Positions 37,146-47,464 of a DNA stretch of 64,000 nucleotides are shown here, one piece after another. The stretch is from Leishmania martiniquensis (lineage: Eukaryota > Euglenozoa > Kinetoplastea > Trypanosomatida > Trypanosomatidae), in contig NC_090163.1 of assembly GCF_017916325.1 (NCBI RefSeq), forward strand, positions 988,501 to 1,052,500. Reading direction: 5' to 3'. The position numbers and the translations under genes were made by a program. A model generated the notes under the pieces. It saw only the letters and a list, made by a program, of their open reading frames with translations, ran no database searches and had not been told where the DNA came from. Each line of letters starts with the position of its first letter. Position 1 is the stretch's first letter.

Positions 37146-39040
37146 GGTGGGTACTGCGGAAGGGAAGAGAGGGAGGGGTCGAAAATGGTGTGCGCACCTG
37201 GCCTCCACACCTCACTTCCGTTCTCGGCTACAGCCCCCCTCCCCTCTCTCTCTGCCTTTGTGCGTGTGCGCCCGCTGCAGGCGGACGCTCCGCCCTTTCG
37301 TTGCTTTCGGCCGCTCACTCGGCTCTCTCTCTTTTTTCCTTTGCCGCGTGTGCCGTCGTCTCTCCCGCCGCGTTGTTTTCCTCTCGAGGGCCTCTCCCCC
37401 ATTTGCCTTTGCAGTCTCGACGCCGGCATCCGGCGGGTGCCGCATGGCGCTCCCTCCTCTCCTTCCTCACGCGCCGTGACGCTGGTGCTCCATCCCAGAC
37501 AAAGGACGCCATGCACGTGGCATGCGCCTCTCCCACCCACCCACGCCCACTTATCCGTTCCCCTTGTAGCAGCTCCTCCGTTGCCCTCACGCGGGCGCGC
37601 CTGCGCCTCGGTAAGCTTTACAGAGCGCTTGGTTCTCGGCTGCGCATCCGAGGAGGAAAGGGTGCGCCCTGACAGGGTGAGGAGAGGCGGATGGCGGTGT
37701 CTGCGAGGCGCGAGTGCCATATCAGAGCGGCGGAAGCGTGCGGTGTGGGGATGGTGCGCTCCACTGAGTTCGGAGTAGTATAGAAGCCGTCGATGAGTTT
37801 CAGCGAGAGGACAGAGGACATCTACAGAGCTGTCGGTGCCTCTGTCCTCTGCTCGTCCCCTCTCTCCGCCTCTCTTTCTCCCTTCTCAGACGTTGGGCTT
37901 CTTTCTGCGTGTGCAGACGTGCCATCTGCGCCTGCTATGCTGAATCGTGTGATGGAAGGAAAGAGAGAGGGAGCGAAGCGGAGGTGGGGGGCAGAGGGGG
38001 CGCGTGGCCGGGGTGTCTCCGTCGCCTGTATCGTCTCCCCCCTTTGTTGCCCGGGAGCGTTGAGGCAGCGGTGGTCATGATGGCGGTAGAAAAAGGTTTG
38101 TATGGGTCTAGTGAATAAGGCGCGGTGTGCTCTGTCTCTTTGGCATGCGCGTTGGGCCAGGCCTCCCCGCTGTGGTGGTGGCGGCCACGGCGCGCCTCTC
38201 TCGCACGTGAGGGGAGGCGAAGGGCGTTTGGGGTGCTCAACGAAAAAGGCGGCGGAGGCACGCAGAAGAAAACGAACAGCTGAGAAGCTGAGGTCCATTG
38301 GGGCGCTTCGATCCCCACGGGGGAGGGGGGCTGAGGGGCGGTGCACCAACGCTGCAAGACGTTCCGTGATGGGAGTGGTAAAGTGCGGGAGGATGTGTGT
38401 GTGTGGGCATTCACAGGGCACCGTGCGAGATGTGCGGAGACAGGCGCACTTGCAGCACCGCCTGATTACGTTTTAGGTGACACGAAGGCCTGGCCTCTTC
38501 ATCGACCTTGTGACCCCAAACCTTCTCCCCCTTCACGCGCGGCTCTCTCCGTCTTCGCTCCACTCAGTGGCGGGCATCATCACCACCACCACGTATTGGC
38601 GTCGTCTCTCTCTCCGTACGACCACGACCACGACCTTTGCATGTATCCGCACCCTTCCTCAACTTCTCATACGTTGTGCTGTCTTCCAGCTGGACACACC
38701 AGCGCATACGCACAGATACAGAGGCAGGAGGGCATACACCAACAGCGCTCGTTGCGTCACCGATGCCACCATCGATACAACCGCCGCCGTTCCGTGGCCT
38801 CACACGTCCTCCTACGTTTTGGTGTCCTTCCATTGCAGATTGACCGACGAGCGGGCCAGCTCCCCATCTTCAAGGCGAAGACGCCCACGCTTGTAAAGGG
38901 GCGCGCGGGCGCACCCTTACCGGCCTCGCCGCCCTGATAGGCTGTGAGCGGCGCCGCCCGCGTGTCGGGGCTCCGTCTGCCATTTCCCACACATCCGACT
39001 GCCTTCCCTTCCCTTCCCTCAGCAGTACACGCGGGCTGCG
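37146..39040. other. Intergenic spacer, 1.9 kb
   Basis: ORFs of 70-200 codons occur on both strands but are Arg/Pro/Ser shadows without recognisable motifs. I see no gene. The 3' end holds the acceptor region of the next gene. Confidence 0.6.
39001..39022 (+). promoter_or_regulatory. Candidate spliced-leader acceptor at 39021-39022
   Basis: CCTTCCCTTCCCTTCCCTC then AG (second AG two bases later) gives a leader of 16-19 nt before the ATG at 39041. The compact arrangement supports the gene that follows as real. Confidence 0.6.
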
Positions 39041-40555
39041 ATGCCGAGGCCGCGGCGCAGAAGCGGATCATATCCGCCACGAGGGCCGTCGCGTGGTGCT
39101 CCCCCCACACCGACTCGGCTGCGCTGCCGCTCTCCGGCCTCGCAAAGCCCTCCGCTGCGCCTCTTCGGGGCTGAGATCACCAACCGTCTTGCCACTCCAC
39201 CAGCCCCGCAAGGGCTGCTATCGATCACAGATGCGCCGCCGGATGCGGCAACTGCAACACTGTGCAGGGTGGCTGTCGCCGCCCCACAGGCCCACGCGCC
39301 GCTGGAGCCAACGCCATTGTGCAGCTGGCGAACAGCTGGCCCGCATCGTATCCACAGCGGCAGAAGCGGCGGCGTCCAGCACCTCCCCTCTTTAGAGTCG
39401 CTACTCGGTGCAATGAGTGGCGTTACCAAGCGAGAGGGTCAACCGCTGTTGACGGACGACCCCCCGTGCTCGCGCTCATCCAGCAGCGACCGCAGCGACG
39501 CCAGCTTCGGCATCCTTCTACCCATGGAAACAGTAGTCGGTGGGGCCCAATGGCTCTTTGAGCCCGCCCGCAGTGGTGCGAGCGCCCAAACAGAGGTCTC
39601 GACGCAGCCTGCACGAGACGCCAAGCGGCTTCTCAGAGACAGCGATTTTGAGGATGGAGGTGGCCGAGCTGCCCCTCCGTCTTCATCGCCGCAAGCGAAG
39701 CGGCAGCGTGTGGAGGGGGCCGCTGTTGATGGCCCCACCGGTGCGTTCCGCGCTACCAGGCCGTTGCCTGAGCGGCCTATTTCCCCTGTGGAGGAGGGAG
39801 ACGTACGTGTGCGAAGCGGTGAGGGTGCAATCTGCGGTGGCGGTGGCGGCAGCGCTGGCTCCGATGCCGAGCCCGCTCTTCTTGCGTACCCTTCCGAGGA
39901 TCGTGTCCGCGCCTGCGGCTTCCTCACTCCGGTGTCAAAGAAGCTCCTGTGCTTGCCTGCCGCGCCGTTGCCGCCATCACAGCATATTCACGCGCGTGCG
40001 TGCCGTCCAGCTAGTTTGCTTGACAGAGAGCACGCCACACCATCTTGGCAGGTACTGACCTCTGCTCCAACCATGCTTGAGGAGGAGGAGGGGGATGGGC
40101 TGACTCCCCTTGTGTCGACGTCTAGCAACACTGCTCTGCTGTCTCCTGCTCGCTGCAACGTGCTCCTCCGCAATGCAGTCGACAGCAGCATCATCTACCC
40201 GCTCCAAACACTGGACGACATCAGTCCTATTCTGTGCCTCTCTGCCGAACGGCTTGAGCGCCGCCGGATGAGCGCGGTGACATGCGGCCAGCACCTACCA
40301 ACAGAGATGGAGGACGAGGAGCGACGCGCGTGCGATGCATTCGTTCCGGCGGCGTTGTCTGCCCCATATCTGCCATGCCGTGCCCTGATACCCGCCGAGG
40401 GCGGTGACGACAATGAGGATATGCGTGGCGCTGCGACGAACCTGCCCACGCAGCGCTCCGCAGAGAGCGCCAGCTTCGTTCATGAGGAAGCACTTCGACT
40501 GCTCACGGCGACGTGCAAAGGTGCCGGTGATGATTCGCTGCAGTGGACCGGTTAA
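39041..40555 (+). CDS. Low-complexity protein of unknown function
   Basis: 504 aa with no recognised domain. Arg/Pro-rich at the start, then Ser-, Ala- and Gly-rich stretches. A likely nuclear localisation signal sits near 225-230 (QAKRQRV), a Gly run near 268-273, and acidic clusters (LEEEEGDG) near 348. The C-terminal half has more ordered-looking segments (NVLLRNAVDSSIIYPLQTL, VHEEALRLLTATC). It has no membrane segment or signal peptide. It is the longest sense frame in this position and has a good acceptor directly upstream, so a gene is likely. An internal ATG near 39413 (MSGVTKREGQ) is an alternative start that would drop the low-complexity N-terminus. A nuclear role is only suggested by the basic motif. 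Confidence 0.6.
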   Translation: MPRPRRRSGSYPPRGPSRGAPPTPTRLRCRSPASQSPPLRLFGAEITNRLATPPAPQGLLSITDAPPDAATATLCRVAVAAPQAHAPLEPTPLCSWRTAGPHRIHSGRSGGVQHLPSLESLLGAMSGVTKREGQPLLTDDPPCSRSSSSDRSDASFGILLPMETVVGGAQWLFEPARSGASAQTEVSTQPARDAKRLLRDSDFEDGGGRAAPPSSSPQAKRQRVEGAAVDGPTGAFRATRPLPERPISPVEEGDVRVRSGEGAICGGGGGSAGSDAEPALLAYPSEDRVRACGFLTPVSKKLLCLPAAPLPPSQHIHARACRPASLLDREHATPSWQVLTSAPTMLEEEEGDGLTPLVSTSSNTALLSPARCNVLLRNAVDSSIIYPLQTLDDISPILCLSAERLERRRMSAVTCGQHLPTEMEDEERRACDAFVPAALSAPYLPCRALIPAEGGDDNEDMRGAATNLPTQRSAESASFVHEEALRLLTATCKGAGDDSLQWTG

Positions 40556-41847
40556 GGAAGTGAGCTTGGAAACGAAGTGGCCAAGCCGCCGTGCACGGGT
40601 GCGCTCACTCTACAGATAGACGAATATACACACACCGAGAGAGAGGAGTGTGTGCATGTGTGCATGTGTGTGTGTGTGTGTGTGTATGCGTGTATGCGTG
40701 TGAGGGGAGGGGAGGCAGGGCTGGGGAACGAAGAAAGCGACCAGCCATCCTCGCCCGGTACTCCTTTGCCGCCCTCCATTGCCCCGCGCCTCCTCGGCAG
40801 CGACGTGTTTCCGCGGCGTGGGCTCGACGAGGGCGTCCTCATTCTTTGCTGTGGTGTCTTTGATGCTGAAGAGGCACTTCTTCAGGATTGGATGTAGATG
40901 CACACGCGCATACGTACAGAGAATAAAGAGGCCGTCAGTACCGCTTGACACACTTTGCTCTGTCGACGTGCTCAGTTTCTTCGCAGTAGCGCCCGTTCTC
41001 AGGCGCGTTGCGCGGCATGGGTGCACCTTGGCATGTGCCGCTGAGATTGGCCTCTCTCTCTGTCTCCCCTCCGCCGCCCACCACCTGCATCCCCATCAAC
41101 GGGCAAACGTATGCACGCGTGCGCGTGAATCCCTTCCGGCGCCTTCTCACTCTCACTCTCTTTGCCGCCTCGTCAACCTCTCCCCTTCACGTGTTGCCTC
41201 CTTTCTTCTCCGCCACCTTCTCTGCGCTTCAGGAACGTCGCTGTGGTGTGACGTCCTCCGACTAGTCGAAGCGTGCGTGCCTGGCGAGTACCGAGAGGGA
41301 AAGCGCGGGTGAGTGCGTTTTTTTTTGGAGGGGCAAATACGGCAAATGGCTGTGTCAGTGTGTATGTGCGCACCCATTTCCGATCGAGGCACGACAGCAC
41401 GCATTCTATTTTGTTGACCGTCTGTGCTGTGACAAAGACAAGCACCCCCTCGCTCTATTTCTTTCTTCACGAGCGCCTACCTGTCCCCCCCTCCCCCCTT
41501 CTCCGTCCACGGCAGCGTTGCGGGTCCATCCTGTGGCATCCCAACGCCAACATAGAGTGTGCGCGAGGTGCTTCTTTCAGAGATAGAGAACATAGATTCA
41601 CCTTCCTCAGTGTGCTCATCCTTGCCCTCACGCCTCGGGTGCCACCACATCCGCGTATGCCCCATATCTTCCCTGTTTTTTTTTGAGTCTCTCCCTTTCT
41701 CTCTTCCGCTCGTTTCACCGTCCTTCTGCCGATCCGCGGAGGACAGCGGGCGGCCACCGCCGACGGCACGCCCTTTCGCGCCACTCGTACCTCTCTCATT
41801 GTTGCACAGGGAGACCGTAGCGTCACCCCACCAGCGCGCACGGCAAC
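40556..41847. other. Intergenic spacer to MoaC-like gene
   Basis: No gene seen. A (TG)n-rich stretch at 40647-40702 follows the unknown protein, and pyrimidine-rich stretches at 41470-41515 and 41680-41730 precede the MoaC-like gene. Confidence 0.65.
41788..41809 (+). promoter_or_regulatory. Candidate spliced-leader acceptor for the MoaC-like gene
   Basis: A TACCTCTCTCATTGTTGCACAG-type sequence with AG at 41808-41809 gives a 38-nt leader before the ATG at 41848. Confidence 0.55.
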
Positions 41848-44634
41848 ATGTTTCATCGCTGCCTGCTGCACCTAGCGAAAACCAAGGGCCCGACGCCGCG
41901 CCGACTTGTGCTGCGGCGCCCGCTGCGTAGATCCGGCAGCGGCGGAAGTAGTGTTGCAGGCGCCGCACGGCAGAGCAGCGCTACGCGCACCGCAGCGCGC
42001 AAGGGCGTACACGCCAAAGCCTCTGGGGCCTCTGCCTCATTGTCCGCTGCCCGCGGCAAAGGCGGTGGTGGGGGCGGCCGGGGCGCGAATGGCGACAGCA
42101 CTACCGCGATGGCTATTGAAACAACGGCCGCTGCAGAAGCCCGCGACAGCGATGCTGCAGTGCCTCTGACGACGCATGATGGCTTCAGCGGCGTATCTGC
42201 GGACTCTGCTGCCTCATCCTCTGCCTCTGCTCGCCGCCCTCTCTATCGCCTGGCCACGGCTGTTGCGACTGTCGTTGTGCCTCCCACGACTAATGTATAC
42301 CTACAAGGCATGAAGCACATCTTGACCCCTGCCACACCGTCGCCGTCCGTCGTTTTCGGCGGAGGAGGCGGGCCGGCGGTGCCGTCCGTCTCCATCGTGG
42401 AGGAGTACTACACCAGCAAGAAGGGCCCGCTGTTCGCCACCGCCGTTGTGGCCGGCACCAACGCCGTCAAGCAAGTGAGCTCACTCGTCCCTTTCTGCTA
42501 CCCGACACCGATCCAACGCTGCTCCTTTACCTTTCGTCGGCGCCAAGTGCTTCATCCACCGCGGCCGGCGCAGATGCCGCATCGGGTGGTGCTGCGTCGC
42601 CGAACTTCGGAGCCTGGCCCGCAGCAGCGTCGGCCCGAGTACAGCGTTATCTACTGCTTCTGCACCGTCGCTACGGAGAGCAAAGGAGGTGTGGAGATGG
42701 AGGCGCTGACGGGGGCTACCATGGCTGGCATCACCCTCTATGACATGTTGAAGGGCCTGCCAGGCGCGCAGGAAGACGGATTGAGCCTGGGGGAGGCCTT
42801 CGTGCTTGCCAAGCGTGGGGGCCGAAATGACTTTACAAAGCTGCTGATGTCCGAACCTGACAGACCGCTCGTGGAGAGTGGTGTGCGCTCTGTGGAAGCG
42901 CAAGTGCAGGCCCTCCCATCCAGCAGCGGCGTGATTGGTGGGGCTGCTGAGCAGTCGTCAACAGGCGCCACGCACCCATCACAGTCCGCCGCGACGGGTA
43001 GTGAAGCTTCCAGGGCAGCCACGCCGGACGCCAATCGAGGCGCTCCAACAAATGCGGCACGAGCGCGAGCGGAGGGTGAGCAGACGTCTGAGGAGGTGCC
43101 TGACGAGGAGGATCACCACCCAGTGGCGAAGCGGGTGATTCGCCGTCCAGCGCCGGCGGCGGCGGCGACTGCCCATGGCGTCTGTGACGATTCTGCCGGC
43201 CCCGGCGACACTGACGCGTGGTGGCGCTCGTCAAAGCACGAGAAGAGGCTGCAGGAGCTCTACCCGCGCCGCAAGTATGGCGACAACGCACGCGTTGTTC
43301 CAACGACCACCACGCCGACACCCGCCGGCAGCCCCGCCACGAGGGCACGAGCGCGCACTAGCCCTCTGGAGACCCCAGACAGCGTCGCCGAGGTGGTGGC
43401 GGCATCCGCAGCTCACTTGGCTGCGCGGCCGAGACTGGGGCCCAAGTCGAGTGCTATTCGAGAAGGGCGAGCCTTCACAGCAGGCAAGGGGCCCGCCGCA
43501 GCGGTCGCACTAGGCAGAGCCGCTGGTGTGACTGAGCCTACAGAAAGCAGCGAGGCAGTCGCGACCGACGATGTGGGCGATCCAGAGGACCACCGTCGGC
43601 CGGCGACTCGTCGCCTGGTCAAGAGAAGTACACGAGCAGCCACTCCCGCAGTCGAGGCTGACGATGACGATTATGATGAGAAGTCGGCAGCCGTAGCTGA
43701 AGAGGAGGAGTTGGAGGACGAGGAAGCGGCAGAGGCGACGGCTGCGAATGACGCCGATGAGGCTGCAGAACAGGAGGAGGCTGCGATGACGGCATCCGCC
43801 AAGAGGCGGAGGCGCGGCGCGGCAGTGACTGCGGTGTCTAAGGGCCACGCCACCGTCGCAGTCACCACTGCTAAGCCGTCCTTATCTGGTAAACACGCAC
43901 AGACAGTACACAGGCGTTACCTTGCAGGATTTGGGAGGGAAGCGAAGGAATCAGATGCATTAGGAGATGACCCTGCGGCCGCTGCAGAGGACGAAGGCGC
44001 AGAGGACACGGCGGAGGAAGACGAAGGGGAGGTGGAGGAGGAGGAGGAGCGGGCGCCGACCAAGTCCAATGCAGCGGCCACCGCCCGCAAGGCGCAGGCC
44101 CATGTAACTGTAGCAGGAAAGAGATCTGGCAAGAGCGCTAGCGAGCTTTCCTCAGGCGGCATTGGAGCCGGCAGCCGCAAACAGCGGCCGGGTCGTGCCG
44201 CGTCAAAGAAGGGTCGAGCTCAAGCGGAGTTGGATGACCATCACGACAGCGCTGTCCCTGAGGATGACAGTGACGGTACTGAGAAGGGCGACAGCGAAGC
44301 CGATGCAGGAGATGCCGATGCCGTATCTGCTGCTGCCGCAAAGCGACGCGGCAAGGCAGCGGCGAAGCAGACCCGCTTAGCAGCACCAAGGAAGGGTGGC
44401 GCCATGCGGTCTTTTCAGCATGACTCTTGGGATGCAGGACCCTCTTGGCGGAGCCGCCGCCGCAATGCTGAAGTAAATGCCGATGAGGAGTACGCCGAGA
44501 GCTTGGAAGAAGAGGCGGAGGCTTTCGAGGAGGATGACAGCGGAGTTGAGGAGGAGGAGGTTCCACCACCGCCATTGCCGCCGCGCAGGCAGCTCAGGAA
44601 GCCGCTAAAGCGTGCGTCCCCGAAGAGGCGGTAG
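41848..44634 (+). CDS. MoaC-domain protein with long charged C-terminal tail, probably mitochondrial
   Basis: 928 aa. MoaC with MoaA makes cyclic pyranopterin monophosphate, the first step of molybdenum cofactor synthesis, and is normally ~160 aa. The core is here at ~190-325: SKKGPLFATAVVAGTNAVKQ, then LVPFCYPTP, GGVEMEALTGATMAG, ITLYDMLKGL and FVLAKRGGRNDF. The equivalents of E. coli Lys51 (Lys192), Asp128 (Asp299), Lys131 (Lys302) and probably Lys147 are kept. The His of LCHPL (His77) is Tyr218, and ~30 residues are inserted between that point and the Asp/Lys pair. The N-terminus (MFHRCLLHLAKTK, Arg-rich) looks like a mitochondrial presequence. Residues ~340-928 are an alternating acidic (EEEELEDEEAAE) and basic (AKRRRRGA) low-complexity tail. 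The domain call is firm; enzymatic activity is doubtful. Confidence 0.85.
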   Translation: MFHRCLLHLAKTKGPTPRRLVLRRPLRRSGSGGSSVAGAARQSSATRTAARKGVHAKASGASASLSAARGKGGGGGGRGANGDSTTAMAIETTAAAEARDSDAAVPLTTHDGFSGVSADSAASSSASARRPLYRLATAVATVVVPPTTNVYLQGMKHILTPATPSPSVVFGGGGGPAVPSVSIVEEYYTSKKGPLFATAVVAGTNAVKQVSSLVPFCYPTPIQRCSFTFRRRQVLHPPRPAQMPHRVVLRRRTSEPGPQQRRPEYSVIYCFCTVATESKGGVEMEALTGATMAGITLYDMLKGLPGAQEDGLSLGEAFVLAKRGGRNDFTKLLMSEPDRPLVESGVRSVEAQVQALPSSSGVIGGAAEQSSTGATHPSQSAATGSEASRAATPDANRGAPTNAARARAEGEQTSEEVPDEEDHHPVAKRVIRRPAPAAAATAHGVCDDSAGPGDTDAWWRSSKHEKRLQELYPRRKYGDNARVVPTTTTPTPAGSPATRARARTSPLETPDSVAEVVAASAAHLAARPRLGPKSSAIREGRAFTAGKGPAAAVALGRAAGVTEPTESSEAVATDDVGDPEDHRRPATRRLVKRSTRAATPAVEADDDDYDEKSAAVAEEEELEDEEAAEATAANDADEAAEQEEAAMTASAKRRRRGAAVTAVSKGHATVAVTTAKPSLSGKHAQTVHRRYLAGFGREAKESDALGDDPAAAAEDEGAEDTAEEDEGEVEEEEERAPTKSNAAATARKAQAHVTVAGKRSGKSASELSSGGIGAGSRKQRPGRAASKKGRAQAELDDHHDSAVPEDDSDGTEKGDSEADAGDADAVSAAAAKRRGKAAAKQTRLAAPRKGGAMRSFQHDSWDAGPSWRSRRRNAEVNADEEYAESLEEEAEAFEEDDSGVEEEEVPPPPLPPRRQLRKPLKRASPKRR

Positions 44635-45823
44635 GCAGGCAGCATCCAAGGAAGAGAGAGGGGAAGGCTTCAAGAGAAGAGGGCGGAACACGAAGATGAA
44701 ACACCAACGGCACCCCCCCCCGCCAGGGCGCACGCGCCCTAATCTTTCCCCATGAACTCCCGGTGCGACGGCTGACTCCGACGACCCTACCGCCCCCGCT
44801 CCCCTCATTCATCTGACCCTCAGGAACTGTCGAGGCGATGCTTGACCCTCTTCTCCGCCTCGACCTCCACGCGCGTTTCCATTTGCCCAACGACGACGCG
44901 AGCGCTGCTCCCACTTGAGGCGGCGACAGCCCTCAATTCACACATATCCTCCTCATTTTCAGGGACCCACACCCCTTCTTGAACGCCTCCCTGCCCGCTG
45001 TGATCAACACCCGCTCCTAGGCGCTCTGGCCGCTCCTCACTCTCTTCATGCGTACCCTCTTCTATCGAATAAGGCACGACGACTAGCTGTCTTGATGTCC
45101 CACGATTCTTCACTACTCCGACCGTTCTGTCAACTGCACTAATAGACTATAGAAAAAGCCGCACTGTGTACACACGCACTCCTTCGCATAAGCTCCAGAG
45201 TGCGCATATCTGCGCCTCCTGCAGGCGCATTGGCGTGCAGCGAGCACGAGCGCTGAATGGGCGAGGGAGAGGAGGAGGAGGAGGCACAGGGGGGGTACAG
45301 GAGAGACGTCTGCCGCGGGAGACGGCAGCCGAGCCTGCCGACTCGACGGGCTTCCGTGTGCGACTTGGGCGCGCGTTCCAGTGAGCGCGGGGCGCCAGCA
45401 GCCGGCGCACAACGCGACTGCCCTCTTTTTCCCTTCCTGCCCCCCTTCATCACCTCGATTCGAAGGCGTTGACGCCGGTCACCAACGTGCCACTGACTTG
45501 CGTGGTCCACTTTCCAGCACCGAAGAACAGGCGTTGCTGTCGCCCTCCCGCTCTTCCTTCCCTCTCACCTCCCCGGTGCTCTCCGCATCTTCCCCTCCCT
45601 CTGCCCCGCCGCACACCATTCTGCCCTCCGTCCCCCCCCTCCTCCTCCTCCTCCTCTCTGCCTCCGACTTCATGCACACGCACGTGCGTGTGCGCAGAGA
45701 AGGCGACCACTTCCCTCCTTCCACCAGCCCTCTGCCGTGCTGCCCGCCCCGTCGGTCTCTCCGCCAGCGACGCTGTTCCGTCCTCGCCACTCCCTCGCTC
45801 CCCCCTTTGTCGCGTGACCGCCG
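44635..45823. other. Intergenic spacer, MoaC-like to acid phosphatase
   Basis: No gene seen. C/T-rich stretches at 45540-45665 and 45715-45765 precede the phosphatase. Confidence 0.7.
45732..45767 (+). promoter_or_regulatory. Candidate spliced-leader acceptor for the acid phosphatase
   Basis: A C/T-rich stretch ends in TCTCCGCCAG (AG 45766-45767), predicting a 56-nt leader. Confidence 0.5.
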
Positions 45824-47464
45824 ATGCCTGGCGTGTTGTGCTCGCTGCTGCCGCGCAGGGTGCGCCGGACGTGCGCTCTGATGGCCACGACGGCGCTGCT
45901 GGCTATTGCGTGTCTGCCTGCCCCCTCGCAGGGCATCGTGGTGTGGGTGCTGCAGCAGGTGCAAGTGCTGCACCGCCACGGCTCGCGCTCGGCGAGCGTA
46001 TCCTACAATACAACGGACATCTGCGGCGAGACGCCATGCGGCGAGCTGAACCCCGAGGGCGAGGCCATGATGCGGAACGTGGGCAGATTCCTGCGCCATC
46101 GCTACAATATGGACGATGCTGTGGTGGAAACACCGTTCCTGCCGCTCCCGGACTACGACCTCAGCGTTGTGGCGTCGCGCTCCACGGATGTGCACCGCAC
46201 GCTGCAGAGCGCGCAGCTGTTCCTGGCTGGGATGTTCCCGAGGTCACGCCGGCTGATCCCCGCCATCCACACCGTGCTGATGCCCCAGGACACAATGCTG
46301 AACACATTCTCGCAGCCGTGGGTTTCGCTGTATGTGACACACGCTGGCGCCGCTCAGCAGGCGCGCATGAACCCCGTGATTGACCGCTACTTTCCCAACT
46401 GGACAGTACTCAGGGACATCGGCGCGGAGTTGTGGAGTGAGGGCCTTTGCTCCGACTACACAGCGCGCCTGAGCTGCGTTCTTACGCTGTTCGACATCGC
46501 CGCCGCCAAGCGGTCTGTGGGCAAGCTGCAGGGTCTTGCTGCCGAGTGGTACAGTGGCCTGCATGCGATTATGGCGGAGTGGGGCCGCGGGATATGGTAC
46601 TACGACCACCATAACACCTTCTGCGTGCAGCAAGGCGGGCGCGGGCAGCCGTTTCTGCAGCAGGTGATGACAAACATCGACGACTTTATCGCTGGCCGCA
46701 ACACGTACAAGGTGATGCACTACAGCGGCCACGACATCACTCTGGCGGCCGTGTGGGGAACGCTCGGCGACAGCAGCGACTACGCGATGCAGCCTACCTA
46801 CGCGCAGACGTTTGTGCTCGAGCTTGTGAAGCACGCGGGCAGCGGTGAGTACGGCGTGCGCGTGCTGCGCGGGGGGCCAGCCCAGACTCCTGAAACGGGC
46901 TTCACCTTCTCGTGGGACGCGGAGTGGAAGCTGCAGTGCCGGCGCAGCGACGGGACGAACTACTTTGCGGAGAGCAACCTGTGCCTACTGGAGGACTTCC
47001 GACGCTACGTCACGTGGACGGCCGCTAGGGACCCGCGCGGGATGTGCCTGCTGGACGCGGCGACGTCTGATGTGCTGAACTGCCCGACGCCTGCGGCGGA
47101 GCAGACCGTAACCGTGGCGCTGTCCGAGTCGTGCCTGCTGTACCGCGCAGCGTGCCCCGCACATGCGTGCGCGCCCGGCTACGTTTTGTCCGCGTCGGAG
47201 CAGCGCTGCACGTGCGCGTCCGCCTCGTGCCTGGCCTCGGGCAGCGACAAGATCACTGTGCCTGTGACGGTGCAGATGCCTGGGGTGTCCAAGGCCTCTG
47301 CCGCCGGCATCGCGATTGCGACGTTCTGCGTCGGCTCACTCCTTGCCCTGGCGGCGACGCTGATCCTGGTGCTGCTGCGGCGCCGCGGCGCTGGCAGTGC
47401 GCGCGACGTGGAGTGCTGCGGCAAGTGCGTGGCGCCAAGCGAGCCGCTGCATGAGAGCGCGTAG
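45824..47464 (+). CDS. Membrane-bound histidine acid phosphatase
   Basis: 546 aa. Histidine acid phosphatases hydrolyse phosphomonoesters through a phospho-histidine. Leishmania has secreted forms and a membrane-bound form of the endosomal/lysosomal system. A signal peptide is visible (LMATTALLAIACLPAPSQG, ~19-37). The catalytic motif is QVLHRHGSRSASV with His52 as nucleophile; the usual final Pro of RHGxRxP is Ala. The proton donor motif is YSGHDITLA with His303-Asp304. Paired cysteines (CGETPCGE, CVLTL, CAPGYV) fit the disulfides of the family. A C-terminal membrane span (IAIATFCVGSLLALAATLIL, ~494-513) is followed by RRR and a short cytoplasmic tail, as in MBAP-type proteins. Several Asn-x-Ser/Thr sites (NTT, NWT) are present. 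Confidence 0.93.
   Translation: MPGVLCSLLPRRVRRTCALMATTALLAIACLPAPSQGIVVWVLQQVQVLHRHGSRSASVSYNTTDICGETPCGELNPEGEAMMRNVGRFLRHRYNMDDAVVETPFLPLPDYDLSVVASRSTDVHRTLQSAQLFLAGMFPRSRRLIPAIHTVLMPQDTMLNTFSQPWVSLYVTHAGAAQQARMNPVIDRYFPNWTVLRDIGAELWSEGLCSDYTARLSCVLTLFDIAAAKRSVGKLQGLAAEWYSGLHAIMAEWGRGIWYYDHHNTFCVQQGGRGQPFLQQVMTNIDDFIAGRNTYKVMHYSGHDITLAAVWGTLGDSSDYAMQPTYAQTFVLELVKHAGSGEYGVRVLRGGPAQTPETGFTFSWDAEWKLQCRRSDGTNYFAESNLCLLEDFRRYVTWTAARDPRGMCLLDAATSDVLNCPTPAAEQTVTVALSESCLLYRAACPAHACAPGYVLSASEQRCTCASASCLASGSDKITVPVTVQMPGVSKASAAGIAIATFCVGSLLALAATLILVLLRRRGAGSARDVECCGKCVAPSEPLHESA

Noticed and set aside
38341..38937. 198-codon plus-strand ORF between coatomer gamma and the unknown protein
   Set aside because: His/Ser/Arg-rich shadow composition. 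A CCATTGCAG site is present near 38838 but there is no ATG-started frame with a recognisable product after it.
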